A DNA stretch of 64,000 bases from UBA1479 sp002706405. GTDB lineage: Bacteria; Pseudomonadota; Alphaproteobacteria; Rhodospirillales; Casp-alpha2. The stretch covers positions 62,001 to 126,000 of the forward strand of contig CAXATO010000011.1 in the NCBI GenBank assembly GCA_963972255.1. Reading direction: 5' to 3'. The position numbers and the translations under genes were made by a program. This document shows, one piece after another, positions 36,598-45,607 of the stretch (within the stretch, counting starts at the first letter, position 1; each line of letters starts with the position of its first letter). Below the pieces are notes generated by a model. It was not told the origin of the DNA and did not search any database. It saw only the letters and a program-made list of their open reading frames with translations.

Positions 36598-38124
36598 TCA
36601 CTCCGCGATGGACGCCGCCTCGGTGGCATTCCGACGATTTCTGACTCCGCGCCAGATCATGGCGGCCAGCGTCAACGCGGCCAAGACGACGAAGACCAGC
36701 GAGATCGGGCGCTCCAGGAAGATCACCGGATTGCCGCCGGACATGATCAGCGCGCGGCGCACCCCATCTTCCAGCAGCGGTCCCAGAAGGAACGCGATCA
36801 GCATGGGCAGCGGTGAGAACCCGGCGCGGCGCATGGCGTACCCAAGGACACCGAACAGATACATGACCCCCACGTCGAAGATCTGGCGCGTTGTCGCGTA
36901 GACGCCGATGGTCGCGACCAGAAGAATCAGGGGGAACAGAATTCGTTTGTCGATGGCCAAGGCATAACGCGCCAGGCGGATGAACCCGAAGCCCATGGAA
37001 ATCAGCAGCAGGTTGGCGACGATCAGGCTGAGGAAGATGGCGTAGACGATCGGGCCCTGTTGTTCCATGAGGAACGGCCCCGGCGTTAGCCCGTGAATCA
37101 TGAAAGCACCCAGGACCAGCGCGGCCTCGATATTGCCGGGAATGCCCAGGGTGACCAGGGGAATGAGATTGGCGCCGGTGCCGGCGCTGTTGCCGGCCTC
37201 GGCGGCGGCGATGCCCTTCAGGCCGCCCTGGCCGATCTTGTCCTCCGGCCGCGACAGGCGCTTGGCCGTCAGATAGGACAGGAACGCGCCGACAGTGGCG
37301 CCCAGGCCGGGCGTGGCACCGATGAAGGTCCCGATGGCGCCGGAGCGCAGGATGGTCGGCAACAGGGGGATGAGTTCGGAAATCTTCAGCGATTCGCCGC
37401 CGCGGCTCAGGTCCAGGCCGTTCAGCGCAATGTCCTCGTGGCGGCCCCCGGTTTCCTTGCGCAACTGCACGAAGGCCTCGGAGAACACCAGAAGGCCCAG
37501 AAGGATCGGCACGATGGCGAACCCGTCGTCCAGGTTGGCGATATCGAAGGTGAACCGCGCCTTGGCCGTGAACAGGTCGCGCCCGACGGTGCCGAGCAAC
37601 AAGCCGAACCCGGTCGAAATCATCCCCTTGATCGGCGAGGAGCCGACCATGGCGCCGATGATCAACAGCGCGAACAGGACGATCGCGGCGTATTCCGGCG
37701 GTCCCACCTTGAGGGCCACGGCGGCGATGGGCGCGGCGACCAGCAGCAGCACGATATCGGAGAACAGATCGCCGATGACCGAAGAGTAGAGCGCCGTGTG
37801 CAGCGCCTTCTTGGACTGGCCCTTCTGCGTCAGTTGATGGCCGTCGATGGCGGTAAAGCTCGCCTGTGACGTTCCCGGCATGTTGAGCAGGATCGCCGGT
37901 ATGCTGCCGCCGAAACTGGTGCCCTTGCCGATCGCCAGCAAGCAGACGATGCCGACCACCGGATCAAGGTAGTAGGTGAACGGGATCAACAGGCCGATGG
38001 CGACATTGCCGCCGATGCCGGGAAGGGCGCCGAACAGGAACCCCAGGATGATCCCCAGGCAGGAAAAAGCCAAATTCTGCGCGGTGGCAACTAACTCTAT
38101 AGCTGCGGTGAGATTTGCGAGCAA
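36598..38124 (-). CDS. tctA: Tripartite tricarboxylate transporter, large permease TctA
   Basis: The large membrane subunit of a TTT carrier, 508 residues with about 12 hydrophobic segments. The signature GALPGIGGNVAIGLLIPFTY near the N-terminus, FGGSIPAILLNMPGT, a second internal copy (GATPGLGATVGAFLSYLTAK) and GIPGNIEAALVLGAFM are all present. It is transcribed away from tctC and tctB, instead of in the usual C-B-A order, so the operon has been split or inverted. The substrate is probably a carboxylate, set by the binding protein. Confidence 0.95.
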   Translation of the reverse strand: MLANLTAAIELVATAQNLAFSCLGIILGFLFGALPGIGGNVAIGLLIPFTYYLDPVVGIVCLLAIGKGTSFGGSIPAILLNMPGTSQASFTAIDGHQLTQKGQSKKALHTALYSSVIGDLFSDIVLLLVAAPIAAVALKVGPPEYAAIVLFALLIIGAMVGSSPIKGMISTGFGLLLGTVGRDLFTAKARFTFDIANLDDGFAIVPILLGLLVFSEAFVQLRKETGGRHEDIALNGLDLSRGGESLKISELIPLLPTILRSGAIGTFIGATPGLGATVGAFLSYLTAKRLSRPEDKIGQGGLKGIAAAEAGNSAGTGANLIPLVTLGIPGNIEAALVLGAFMIHGLTPGPFLMEQQGPIVYAIFLSLIVANLLLISMGFGFIRLARYALAIDKRILFPLILLVATIGVYATTRQIFDVGVMYLFGVLGYAMRRAGFSPLPMLIAFLLGPLLEDGVRRALIMSGGNPVIFLERPISLVFVVLAALTLAAMIWRGVRNRRNATEAASIAE

Positions 38125-38587
38125 GGAAGCCTCTTTGTCTTGTTGTTGTGAAGCGTTCCTCCAAACGATGTCACGGCGTTCTTGAGCGCGCCGATTGACC
38201 AGCCCAATTCAAGGGGCTGAAAATATTTTGTTATTTCAATTAGATAATGGCGTTTTTCGATTCCTTTTCCGATTTGGAATGGGATCCTGGCACGCCATTG
38301 GCCGTGGCGGATGTGTTGATCCGCCAGAAATCCGTTTCTCGAACCTACGAATTCCACCGCAACTTGACAACTTAAAAAACTATGGTGTAATTCGCATCAG
38401 AAGGTCGACAAAAGACCCGGGGGACGGCACCCCAGAAAATGCCGCGGAAACCTCCAAACAACCAGATAGGAGAACGTCTTCGGGCGAATAGAGGCTTATT
38501 CAATCGACACATGCGGTGACGCAACGCGGCGGCCGCCACGAACTCCTTCGTTATAAAAAACCAACCCAGACACGGAGTGTTTCGAAC
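38125..38587. other. Divergent promoter region between tctA and tctC
   Basis: 463 bases, AT-rich compared with the neighbourhood, with no gene I can support. It must carry promoters for both directions; the best candidate is listed separately at 38364. Confidence 0.6.
38364..38391 (+). promoter_or_regulatory. Candidate sigma-70 promoter for tctC-tctB
   Basis: TTGACA (38364-38369), a 16-base spacer and TGTAAT (38386-38391), about 200 bases before tctC. The -35 is consensus and the -10 is good; the long untranslated stretch that follows is unexplained. Confidence 0.45.
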
Positions 38588-39562
38588 ATGGCTATCTCGC
38601 GTTTCCGCCGCCTTCTCGGCGCCATGGCCTTCACGGCCTCGGGCCTTGCCGCGGCCCTCAATACCGCCCCTGTTCAGGCGGCGTTTCCCGAAAAACCCAT
38701 CACCATTCTGATCGGCTACGGCCCGGGCGGGATGACCGACGTTTCGACGCGTATTCTCGCGGAGAAAATGGAGAAGATCCTGGGCGTCGACGTCCTGGTC
38801 GAAAACAAACCGGGTGCCGGTGGTACCCTGGCCTGGGCGTCGTTGCTTGAACGGCCGGCCGATGGCTACACCATGACCAGCTTCGGGTCCTCCGCCTACG
38901 TCACCGCGGTCATGCTCGACCGCAAGATCGGCCTCAAGGACTTCTCCCCCATCGGGCGTTTCATGGTCCAGCAGCGCGTGCTGTTCTCGCGCAAGGACAT
39001 GCCCTTCAAGACGCTTGAAGAAATGATGACCTACGCCAAGGACAAGCCGGTCACCTTTGCCGACGGCGGTGCCTTCTGGGCGGCGCGCACGGTCGAGGCC
39101 TTCTCCAAGCAGTTTGATCTGAAGATTCGTCTGGTGCCGTTCCGCAGCGGTGCCGAGGGGTCCGCCGCCATCCTGGGCGGTCACGTCGCGACGGCGGAGA
39201 CCGGCGTCGGCACGGGCGCCTGGTTGGGCGCCACGCGCAAGGGCACGCTGAACATTCTGGGCGTGCTCAGCCCCGGCAACCTGGACGAAGTCGGCCAGCC
39301 CGCCGTCAAAAGCATTTCTGAAGTCGGCGCCAAACACCTGGCGGAAATGACCTACGGATATGCCGCCAAGGCCGGCACGCCGGCGGACCGGCTTAAGATC
39401 TTGGCCGCTGCCGTGGAAAAGGCGCTTGCCGATCCGGACACGCATAAGAAGTTCAAGGCCCGCGATCTGATCCCCGGCTGGAGCCCCGGTGATGAATACA
39501 TGACGTACCTCGACGGCCTGACCACCGAGGCCAAGGCCCTGAAGGCCTACCTCGCCGAATGA
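38588..39562 (+). CDS. tctC: TTT-family periplasmic binding protein TctC (Bug type)
   Basis: A 324-residue periplasmic solute receptor. The signal peptide runs MAISRFRRLLGAMAFTASGL and ends at VQAAFPEKP. The hallmark FPEKPITILIGYGPGG is followed by DVLVENKPGAGG, both typical of the Bug family. It should capture a carboxylate and deliver it to TctAB. The start follows a GGAGTG site. Its stop overlaps the ATG of tctB (ATGA). Confidence 0.95.
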   Translation: MAISRFRRLLGAMAFTASGLAAALNTAPVQAAFPEKPITILIGYGPGGMTDVSTRILAEKMEKILGVDVLVENKPGAGGTLAWASLLERPADGYTMTSFGSSAYVTAVMLDRKIGLKDFSPIGRFMVQQRVLFSRKDMPFKTLEEMMTYAKDKPVTFADGGAFWAARTVEAFSKQFDLKIRLVPFRSGAEGSAAILGGHVATAETGVGTGAWLGATRKGTLNILGVLSPGNLDEVGQPAVKSISEVGAKHLAEMTYGYAAKAGTPADRLKILAAAVEKALADPDTHKKFKARDLIPGWSPGDEYMTYLDGLTTEAKALKAYLAE

Positions 39563-40080
39563 CGCCGACGGCGACAAAGCAGGAGAGAGTGCGTGACGCC
39601 GTCGCCGGCGTCACGCTTCTCGCCTTTTCCCTCGCGCTCTGGTTCGTCCTGATCCCGCGATTCGCCGGAGGGCACGGCGATCACACCACGCTGGCGGAGA
39701 TCGCCGCCTTCGTGATCGGCGGCCTATCCACATTGTTGATCGTCCTGGCCGCATTGGGCATTCCCAGTGCGTCGTCCACGGCGACGGAAGACGATCCCTT
39801 CCTCGACGTGGGCGGGGGTGGGGAGCCGCCGCGCCTGATTCTCCTGGCCTTGGTTTGGGGACTGTTCGTCCTTGGCCTGGGATATGCCGGATTTTTCATC
39901 TGCGGCGCCCTGGCCGTATCCGGGTCGTTCTTTCTGTTGGGCATCCGCCAGCCCCTGCGCATTGCCGCCTGGACGGCGGGGGCGCTGGTGGTCAGCTATC
40001 TGGTGTTCGACCTGGGGTTCAAACTCGCCCTGCCGTCCGGGCGCTGGATCGATGCCTTGGTTCAGGCCGCGGGTGCGTGA
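39559..40080 (+). CDS. tctB: TTT-family small permease TctB
   Basis: The 173-residue small membrane subunit, with four hydrophobic segments (DAVAGVTLLAFSLALWFVLI; TLAEIAAFVIGGLSTLLIVLA; LILLALVWGLFVLGLGYAGF; LRIAAWTAGALVVSYLVFDL). It overlaps tctC by four bases, so expression is coupled. It ends LALPSGRWIDALVQA, as in other TctB proteins. Confidence 0.9.
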   Translation: MTPTATKQERVRDAVAGVTLLAFSLALWFVLIPRFAGGHGDHTTLAEIAAFVIGGLSTLLIVLAALGIPSASSTATEDDPFLDVGGGGEPPRLILLALVWGLFVLGLGYAGFFICGALAVSGSFFLLGIRQPLRIAAWTAGALVVSYLVFDLGFKLALPSGRWIDALVQAAGA

Positions 40081-40216
40081 TCTTCGGTCGTGAGGCGACG
40101 CCGGTGCCGTTCGTCGTCTGCGCGGTTCAACCGCTGCGGTTTCGCGCTATAGTCGCCGGCAACGGCCCGGTGCGACCGCCGGACGATAAAAAAGGACCGA
40201 TCGAGGGAGCGCATCC

Positions 40217-41098
40217 ATGGACCGATCCGAGGATTCCGCAGTGAGCCTTTCCGACGGGACGGCGTCCGCCGAGACCGCCGCCGCGCCGTCGGCGGGCGGG
40301 ACCGGCAAGGCCGAGACGTCGGAGCTCGAACGCCTGGCGCAGGATGAACGCATCCAGGCCCTGCAGGCCGCGCTGACGCGGGCCGTGGCGCAGCGGGGCG
40401 AGTCCAAAATCCATACCCTGAGCGACGCCTTGTTCAACCTGATCGAACGCGGCTTCTGGCGGTCCGGCGACAAGCTTCCCGGCGAACGGGAACTCAGTCT
40501 CGTCCTGCACCTCAGCCTGGGCACGGTTCAGGCGGCGTTGCGCGAACTGGTCGCCGCGCGGCTTCTGGAACGGCGCCGGGGGGCGGGGACATTTGTCGCC
40601 GACGCCCGGGAACTGGGCTCGAGCATATGGCATTTCCGCTTCCGCACCCTGGACGGCCGCAACCTTCTGCCCTGGGCAAGCAAGATCTTGTCCATCGACG
40701 AGATCAGCGAGCAGGGCCCCTGGGCCGACTTCCTGGGCTTCGCGCCCAGCTATATCCGTATCCGCCGTCTCAACGACATGCGGGACTTCAAGGTTTATTC
40801 GGAAATGCATTTGGACGGACCGCGCTTCCGTCCGCTGCTCGACGTGCCGTACGATCTGTTGTCCCAGAAGAACATCCGCATCTTTCTGCATGAGCGCTAC
40901 AACGCGCCGACCTTTCGCGGCGTTCACCGCGTCTTATCGACCACCATCGCCGAGAACATCGCCCCCCTGATCGACGTGGCGCCGGGATCGCACGGGCTTT
41001 TGATCAAGGCTCTGGGATTCACCTTCCGCGACCAGCCGATTTCCTATCAGACCATCGTCGTGCCCGAAACGCCCTACGAATTGGAAATTCTGGGGTGA
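40217..41098 (+). CDS. GntR-family transcriptional regulator
   Basis: A 293-residue regulator. A polar N-terminal ~60 residues precede a GntR winged helix (LIERGFWRSGDKLPGERELS, then LGTVQAALRELVAARLLERRRGAGTFV). A C-terminal effector domain of UTRA-like length and pattern follows (IRIRRLNDMRDFKVYSEMHL, then ISYQTIVVPETPYELEIL). It lies downstream of tctB in the same direction and is a likely local regulator of the Tct genes (inference). Confidence 0.85.
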   Translation: MDRSEDSAVSLSDGTASAETAAAPSAGGTGKAETSELERLAQDERIQALQAALTRAVAQRGESKIHTLSDALFNLIERGFWRSGDKLPGERELSLVLHLSLGTVQAALRELVAARLLERRRGAGTFVADARELGSSIWHFRFRTLDGRNLLPWASKILSIDEISEQGPWADFLGFAPSYIRIRRLNDMRDFKVYSEMHLDGPRFRPLLDVPYDLLSQKNIRIFLHERYNAPTFRGVHRVLSTTIAENIAPLIDVAPGSHGLLIKALGFTFRDQPISYQTIVVPETPYELEILG

Positions 41099-41628
41099 TG
41101 GCCAACGGCCCGTGGCGTAATGCTTTGGGCAAAATCGCTGATCAGTAGGATTAGGTCCAGCGAGGCCGACCTGCTCTAGAAGCTGGCCGAAGGCTGCACG
41201 CTTCGGGTGCGCCCCGTCGCCGGACAGCGCGCCGATGACGACCAACCCGTGCTATGCAAGGCCCGGATGAGCCCTGCCCAGGCGATCCTAGTCGATGGTA
41301 AGGCCGTGTGGGAAAGTTGGTGAATGGCGAGGCGACAAGGCGAAAGCCCCTAAGGTGCCGGCCAGCAAGAAGGCCGCGCCGTCTAAGGTAAGGCAGCCAG
41401 CGCACGCGAAAAGCGCCGCCTGAAATAGGAGGGATCACGTTTAAGTAGAAGATAGTCGGCCATCGTGTCCTCTGAACCAGTTTCGATGGAACACGGCATG
41501 GCTTGTGTATACACGTTGTGTAACCAGCACACAGAAATCGGCGCTATCCCGCCTAGGGCAATGCAGTTTTTGCAGGAAGCCACTCTAGATTTTAAGAATC
41601 GATGCATTAAAGGCGATTTTTCAGGCCT

Positions 41629-41868
41629 CTATATTTTAATGAATTTGCCGAGTTCCAAGCTATAGGCCCAAGCTAGGCGCAGGCACCAAGACGCGAATGT
41701 CTCGTCATCGAACGGTCGCGGTCGGAATCGCCGGCGGCCGTCCAATGCGTTTAAGCAGTGACATGGGGCATCAATCCGACCCACAAGCGGCCTCTCCTCC
41801 TTCAAGAGATCAATCGCTGGCTCCGCCGTCGCGTATTTGCTTTTCTTGTGCCCCCTGTCCCAAACCAC
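41629..41868 (-). pseudogene. TniQ-like N-terminal fragment (left copy)
   Basis: The reverse strand encodes a 79-residue open frame whose middle reads CHCLNALDGRRRFRPRPFDD then ETFASWCLRLAWAYSLE, close to the N-terminal TniQ pattern (RPxPxxDETxxSWLxRLAxANGL). It stops directly after this segment, far short of a full TniQ. The second fragment at 55070-55360 lines up with it (HVCGLTALD, RPRPVCNETFSSW). TniQ proteins take part in target selection by Tn7/Tn5053-like transposons (established). Confidence 0.45.
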
Positions 41869-41939
41869 TTGTCGCGGCGTCCAAGATCTCCGAAAGCATT
41901 AGGTATATGCGGTGAAGCGCCGTCTAGTGGAGGCGTGAG

Positions 41940-41990
41940 TCAGCCGAAGGCGAAGCACGTGCACTCGTGTTCGCCCGCAGGCTGATTTTT
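41940..41990 (+). terminator. Terminator-like hairpin just before the first Nif11 precursor
   Basis: TCAGCC-gaa-GGCGAA pairs with TTCGCC-cgca-GGCTGA across a short loop that contains GCACGTGC, and TTTTT follows directly. It ends 35 bases before the precursor ATG. It may end upstream transcription or work as an attenuator of the precursor gene; the sequence alone does not decide. Confidence 0.5.
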
Positions 41991-42025
41991 GATTTAGGAC
42001 AGTGCTTCAGAACGGAGATTCAAAC

Positions 42026-42346
42026 ATGAACACGAATGTTGTCGAATTTTATAAAAAGGTCCGCACGGACCAAAACCTGATCGAAGCGCTCTCTGAGGGA
42101 AAAACGACGGAAGAGTTTATCAAAGCCGCCGTCAACAAGGCCGCCGAAATGGGCATCACCCTGCAGCAGGACGACGTCGTCACCGCCTGCCGCAATTTCG
42201 AAGATCTTTGTAAGCTTGCCGCCAATGACGATGAACTGACCGAGTTCGAACTCGAGATGATCTCTGCGGGGGGCTTATTCAATGGCTTCGAAAGTGGCAA
42301 TTACTACGGGCCGTCCGGAATGACCGGAATCGGGAACCAGGTCTAA
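42026..42346 (+). CDS. Nif11-type leader peptide RiPP precursor 1
   Basis: A 106-residue precursor. The leader starts MNTNVVEFYKKVRTDQNLIE and has the Nif11-like helix pattern (AVNKAAEMGITLQQDDVV, then ELTEFELEMISAGG). The double-Gly-type end ISAGG marks the expected cut by the C39 peptidase of the exporter at 45608. The core that remains is about 23 residues, rich in Gly, Asn, Tyr and Ser (LFNGFESGNYYGPSGMTGIG), with no Cys. The 5' region (GCTTCAGAACGGAG) is shared with the second precursor. It is closed by its own terminator. Confidence 0.85.
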   Translation: MNTNVVEFYKKVRTDQNLIEALSEGKTTEEFIKAAVNKAAEMGITLQQDDVVTACRNFEDLCKLAANDDELTEFELEMISAGGLFNGFESGNYYGPSGMTGIGNQV

Positions 42347-42374
42347 AAATTCCGCCGAGTCGGATTTATGGAAG

Positions 42375-42406
42375 CGCCTGCCCTCGGTCGGGGGCAGGCG
42401 TTTTCT
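42375..42406 (+). terminator. Terminator of Nif11 precursor 1
   Basis: A perfect 9-base stem CGCCTGCCC/GGGCAGGCG with an 8-base loop, then TTTTCT, 28 bases after the stop codon. Confidence 0.9.
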
Positions 42407-42609
42407 ATGCGCTGTGGGCTTCTGTTTTCCCTAGCGTCTCAAATTGCTTGTCAAAGCGTTCGCTTTCCGCGAAACCGCTGGCATGGCGCGAAAACCCGCC
42501 ATTATGATTTGTGCGTGATTCGGTCGGGTCGGTTCGCGTGCTCGCGCGGCTGCCCGTTCGGCGGGGTCATTATTTTGTACAGATTGCGCTTCAGAACGGA
42601 GGTTCAAAA

Positions 42610-42909
42610 ATGAATGCGAATGTCGTTGAGTTTTACAAAAAAGTGCGGACCGACCAAGGTCTGATCGAGGCGCTCTCTGAGGGAAAAACGGCGGAAGAAA
42701 TGTCCGCCATTGCCGTTAAAAAGGCGGCGGAATTGGGTATCACCCTGCAGCAGGATGATGTCGTTGCTGCCTGCAACAATTTCACGGAGCTGTGCAAGCT
42801 CGCCGCCAACGACGACGAATTGACCGAGTTCGAACTGGAGATCATCTCCGCGGGCGTCTCCGCCGACGGCGGCCCTAGCGGAGTGACGTGCTACCACGAC
42901 GGTGTCTAA
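42610..42909 (+). CDS. Nif11-type leader peptide RiPP precursor 2
   Basis: A 99-residue paralogue of precursor 1. The leader is nearly the same (MNANVVEFYKKVRTDQGLIE, ELTEFELEIISAG), but the C-terminal ~17 residues differ (VSADGGPSGVTCYHDGV, with a single Cys). GPSG is the only clear stretch shared by both cores. The ribosome site and the bases before the ATG (CTTCAGAACGGAGGTTCAAA) match precursor 1, so gene and leader were duplicated together. A separate terminator follows. No lanthionine synthetase, radical SAM, YcaO or nitrile-hydratase-like enzyme is nearby. Confidence 0.85.
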   Translation: MNANVVEFYKKVRTDQGLIEALSEGKTAEEMSAIAVKKAAELGITLQQDDVVAACNNFTELCKLAANDDELTEFELEIISAGVSADGGPSGVTCYHDGV

Positions 42910-42935
42910 GACCTCACCGGTTCGGTACTATTAAA

Positions 42936-42972
42936 GCGCCCGTCCCTCAGCCGAGGGCGGGCGTTTTCTTTT
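42936..42972 (+). terminator. Terminator of Nif11 precursor 2
   Basis: CGCCCGTCCCTC pairs with GAGGGCGGGCG (one bulged base), followed by TTTTCTTTTT. It may also serve the convergent AraC-type gene. Confidence 0.85.
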
Positions 42973-42988
42973 TGGCGGACCTGTTGTC

Positions 42989-44038
42989 TTAGCGGCCGAG
43001 GCTTCGAATCCAGGCGGTGAATTCGGGCATGTCGACGCCGCCGGCGGCAAGGTCGGCGCCGGTCGCGGCCGCTGTATGGCCCATGGCACGGGCCTCGCTG
43101 GGGGATATTCCGTAGCGGTTCTTGAACGACTTGCTGAACTGGGACTCGCTGGAAAATCCGCAGGTATACCCAATGGCGCCGATGTTCATCGTGGTGTTCG
43201 CCGGGTTCGACAGCATGTGCAGGCTGCGCCGCAGCCGCCGTTCGAGGATATAACGCGCAACGCCGTCATGGGGCGCGAAAATACGGTAAAGCTGGGAGCG
43301 CGAAATGCGGAAGGTCCTGGCCAGCGTTTCGGGGGCCAGCTGTTCGCCCAGGTTCTGGTCTATGTAGCGGAAGATCGCCTTGCCGACGGCAAGAGAGACT
43401 TCGGGGGCGGCGTCCTCGGTCAGGTCCGCTTCGTGGGTCAGCCAAGTCTCCAACAGGCCGAGCGTCCCTTTCAGGGCGACGCCTGCATGTCCCATATCCA
43501 TTTCGGGCACGTGATTCCATAACGAGCGCAGATGTTCCGCGACAAAGGGCACCATCGGGTTGTCCTGGCCGAGCCGCCGGCCGTGGAACACAGACAGCAG
43601 GTCCGACAAAGCCGGGTGCAGTTCGCGTGGCAGGACCATCGTCAGGTTGGCGAAATCGCTGTTCAGCATCTCGTGCGGCTGGTCCAGGTCGATGATCAGC
43701 ATGTCGCCAGCTTCGATCCGATGGTCGCTGCTGGCCAGGCCGCCGCCTTCGAGAAAGACCTGGACCAGGATGTGGTCCAGGTCGTCGCGGGCGACGCGGC
43801 GGTCGTTGCGGCTGAACAATTGCGATTGCGCCCGCGTGACGCCGAACACGGCGTCGCCCAGGTTGCAAACGTCGATCCGCGCGCTCATGTCGTGCTTCGG
43901 GACGCTGCCGTCCGGCGCCAGTAGATCGAACAGGACGCCCATGTTCTGATTCCAGGCGTCGAAACGCTCTCCGGAATCGAAAAAATCCGTATCGAAATGC
44001 GCGATTTCTATGCGCGGCGGCGCTTTCCTGGTCGCCAT
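42989..44038 (-). CDS. AraC-family transcriptional regulator
   Basis: A 349-residue regulator. The N-terminal ~220 residues are a cupin-like ligand-binding domain (FDSGERFDAWNQNMGVLFD, DMLIIDLDQPHEML). The C-terminal ~100 residues are a double helix-turn-helix: LARTFRISRSQLYRIF, then IGAIGYTCGFSSESQFSKSF and NRYGISPSEAR. It lies between the precursors (convergent) and the export operon (divergent, 249-base gap), and is the obvious candidate controller of the block. The ligand is unknown. Confidence 0.9.
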   Translation of the reverse strand: MATRKAPPRIEIAHFDTDFFDSGERFDAWNQNMGVLFDLLAPDGSVPKHDMSARIDVCNLGDAVFGVTRAQSQLFSRNDRRVARDDLDHILVQVFLEGGGLASSDHRIEAGDMLIIDLDQPHEMLNSDFANLTMVLPRELHPALSDLLSVFHGRRLGQDNPMVPFVAEHLRSLWNHVPEMDMGHAGVALKGTLGLLETWLTHEADLTEDAAPEVSLAVGKAIFRYIDQNLGEQLAPETLARTFRISRSQLYRIFAPHDGVARYILERRLRRSLHMLSNPANTTMNIGAIGYTCGFSSESQFSKSFKNRYGISPSEARAMGHTAAATGADLAAGGVDMPEFTAWIRSLGR

Positions 44039-44287
44039 TCACTTGTCTCCCCGACAATGCTTTCGATCGTTCCGGCGCAGCGAACGCGTGGCGCGGATCA
44101 CGCCGTAAACCGCAGATTCCTCTACGAATGGCATTCGGGAGCACAATTAATTCGTAAGCGAGGCGCCCTGTACACCTTATTGGTGATAAGCCTAGGTGGG
44201 ATTGAACGTTGGGACAATCGTTTTGGAACGCAATGACAAGTTCCGCCGGGCGCAGTCCACGTACACTCGGCCAGCAATTGCGCATGC

Positions 44288-45607
44288 ATGCCGCACCGTG
44301 GGGGCCGTCAAACAGTGTCTCAAGCGCCGAAGCGCCAGATCTTCCGTCAGGCGGCATTAGACCGCCTGTCGTCTCCAGAACAATTGGATCGCCTTGCCAT
44401 CGTCACCGATTCGATCGGATGGCTCGCCCTGAGCACCATCGCCGTTTTGATCGCGGCGGCGGTGACCTGGGGGATCGTTGGGAAAATTCCCGATCAGGTG
44501 GAAGGGAAGGGCATTCTGGTCAGCGCCGGCGGCCGGATTCTCGACGCCATGTCGCCGTCGGACGGCATTGTTTCCAAGCTTTTCGTCGATCAGAACACTT
44601 TGGTCGAAAAGGGCCAGGAGGTCGCGGTGATCGAACAGGCCGCCCTGCGCCAGGAACGTCAGAGCGCGATCGAAACGCTGAGCGAAAGGCAGAAGGAAAA
44701 GGCGCAGATCATCAGTGATTTCGAGCGGGAGTTCGATCTCAAGCGCAAGAATTTCGCTGAACAGGCAGCGGCACAGAACCAAATCATCAAAGCAGCCGAA
44801 CAGCGTGCGGGCTACTTGAAAAAAACCATGGCCGCCCGCATGCCGCTTGCCGACAAGGGGCTCCTGCCCCGGGACAAGGTCGAGGAAATCAGGACCGACT
44901 ACAACAAGGCTCTGCAGGACATCAGTGCCGCGAACAACAAGATTCTGGAGCTTGAATCCGACACGCTGACGCTCAAATCGGATCATGCCAAGGAAATAAC
45001 CAAGATCGATCAGCGCATCGCCGACGCGGAACGGGAAATCAGGGAACTCGACGCCAAACTCAGCCTCAATGGCGTGGTCCTGGCACCCGCCTCCGGGCGG
45101 GTGACGGAGCTCAAGGTATTCGAAGGCGGGTTCGTTCAGACAGGCGCGCCGGTTATCAGCATCGTCACGGCGGGAAGCAATCTTCAGGCTGTCGTCTATA
45201 TCCCAACCAAGGACGGCAAGCGTATCCAGCCCGGCATGACGGTCCGCGTCGCGCCATCCTTCGTGAAGAAGGAAGAGCACGGCACCATCATCGGCACGGT
45301 GATGAAGATATCGGAGTTCCCGGCTTCGAAGCAGGGCATGCTCACCGTCTTGCAGAACGAACAACTGGTCAACGACTACACCAGCGACGGGGCGCCGTAT
45401 GAGGCGCGTGTCGACCTTGTTCGCGACGCCGCGACGATCAGCGGATTCAAGTGGACGTCCGGCGCCGGGCCGAATGCCCATGTCACGACCGGAACCACCA
45501 TCGAAGCCGAAGTAACCGTTAAGGAAGAACCACCGGTGAACCTCATCATTCCCTTCGTGCGGAAGCACACGGGAATTGGGTTCTGGCCCTCGACGTCGGC
45601 GCGCTGA
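44288..45607 (+). CDS. NHLM-type HlyD membrane-fusion protein
   Basis: A 439-residue periplasmic adaptor of the kind paired with NHLM bacteriocin ABC exporters. One membrane span (about 40-65, WLALSTIAVLIAAAVTWGIV) is followed by a lipoyl-like half, a long coiled coil (about 120-260, ETLSERQKEKAQIISDFERE), and the closing half ASGRVTELKVFEGGFVQTG. A GTG at 44315 is an alternative start with a GGGGG site. The TGA directly abuts the ATG of the ABC exporter gene. It should link the inner-membrane exporter to an outer-membrane channel; no TolC-like gene is in the window. Confidence 0.88.
   Translation: MPHRGGRQTVSQAPKRQIFRQAALDRLSSPEQLDRLAIVTDSIGWLALSTIAVLIAAAVTWGIVGKIPDQVEGKGILVSAGGRILDAMSPSDGIVSKLFVDQNTLVEKGQEVAVIEQAALRQERQSAIETLSERQKEKAQIISDFEREFDLKRKNFAEQAAAQNQIIKAAEQRAGYLKKTMAARMPLADKGLLPRDKVEEIRTDYNKALQDISAANNKILELESDTLTLKSDHAKEITKIDQRIADAEREIRELDAKLSLNGVVLAPASGRVTELKVFEGGFVQTGAPVISIVTAGSNLQAVVYIPTKDGKRIQPGMTVRVAPSFVKKEEHGTIIGTVMKISEFPASKQGMLTVLQNEQLVNDYTSDGAPYEARVDLVRDAATISGFKWTSGAGPNAHVTTGTTIEAEVTVKEEPPVNLIIPFVRKHTGIGFWPSTSAR

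Larger units (their letters stand above)
41099..42025. other. Gene-poor, scrambled interval at the left edge of the RiPP block
   Basis: 927 bases without an intact gene. 41140-41410 has GC-rich coding-like segments broken by stops in every frame and looks decayed. 41420-41640 is AT-rich. 41629-41868 (minus) holds a TniQ-like fragment, and 41940-41990 a terminator-like hairpin (both listed separately). Confidence 0.6.

Noticed and set aside
41140..41410. Possible gene or transposase remnant right of the GntR regulator
   Set aside because: Coding-like stretches are interrupted in every frame and I cannot match any family, so it is described only as decayed sequence.
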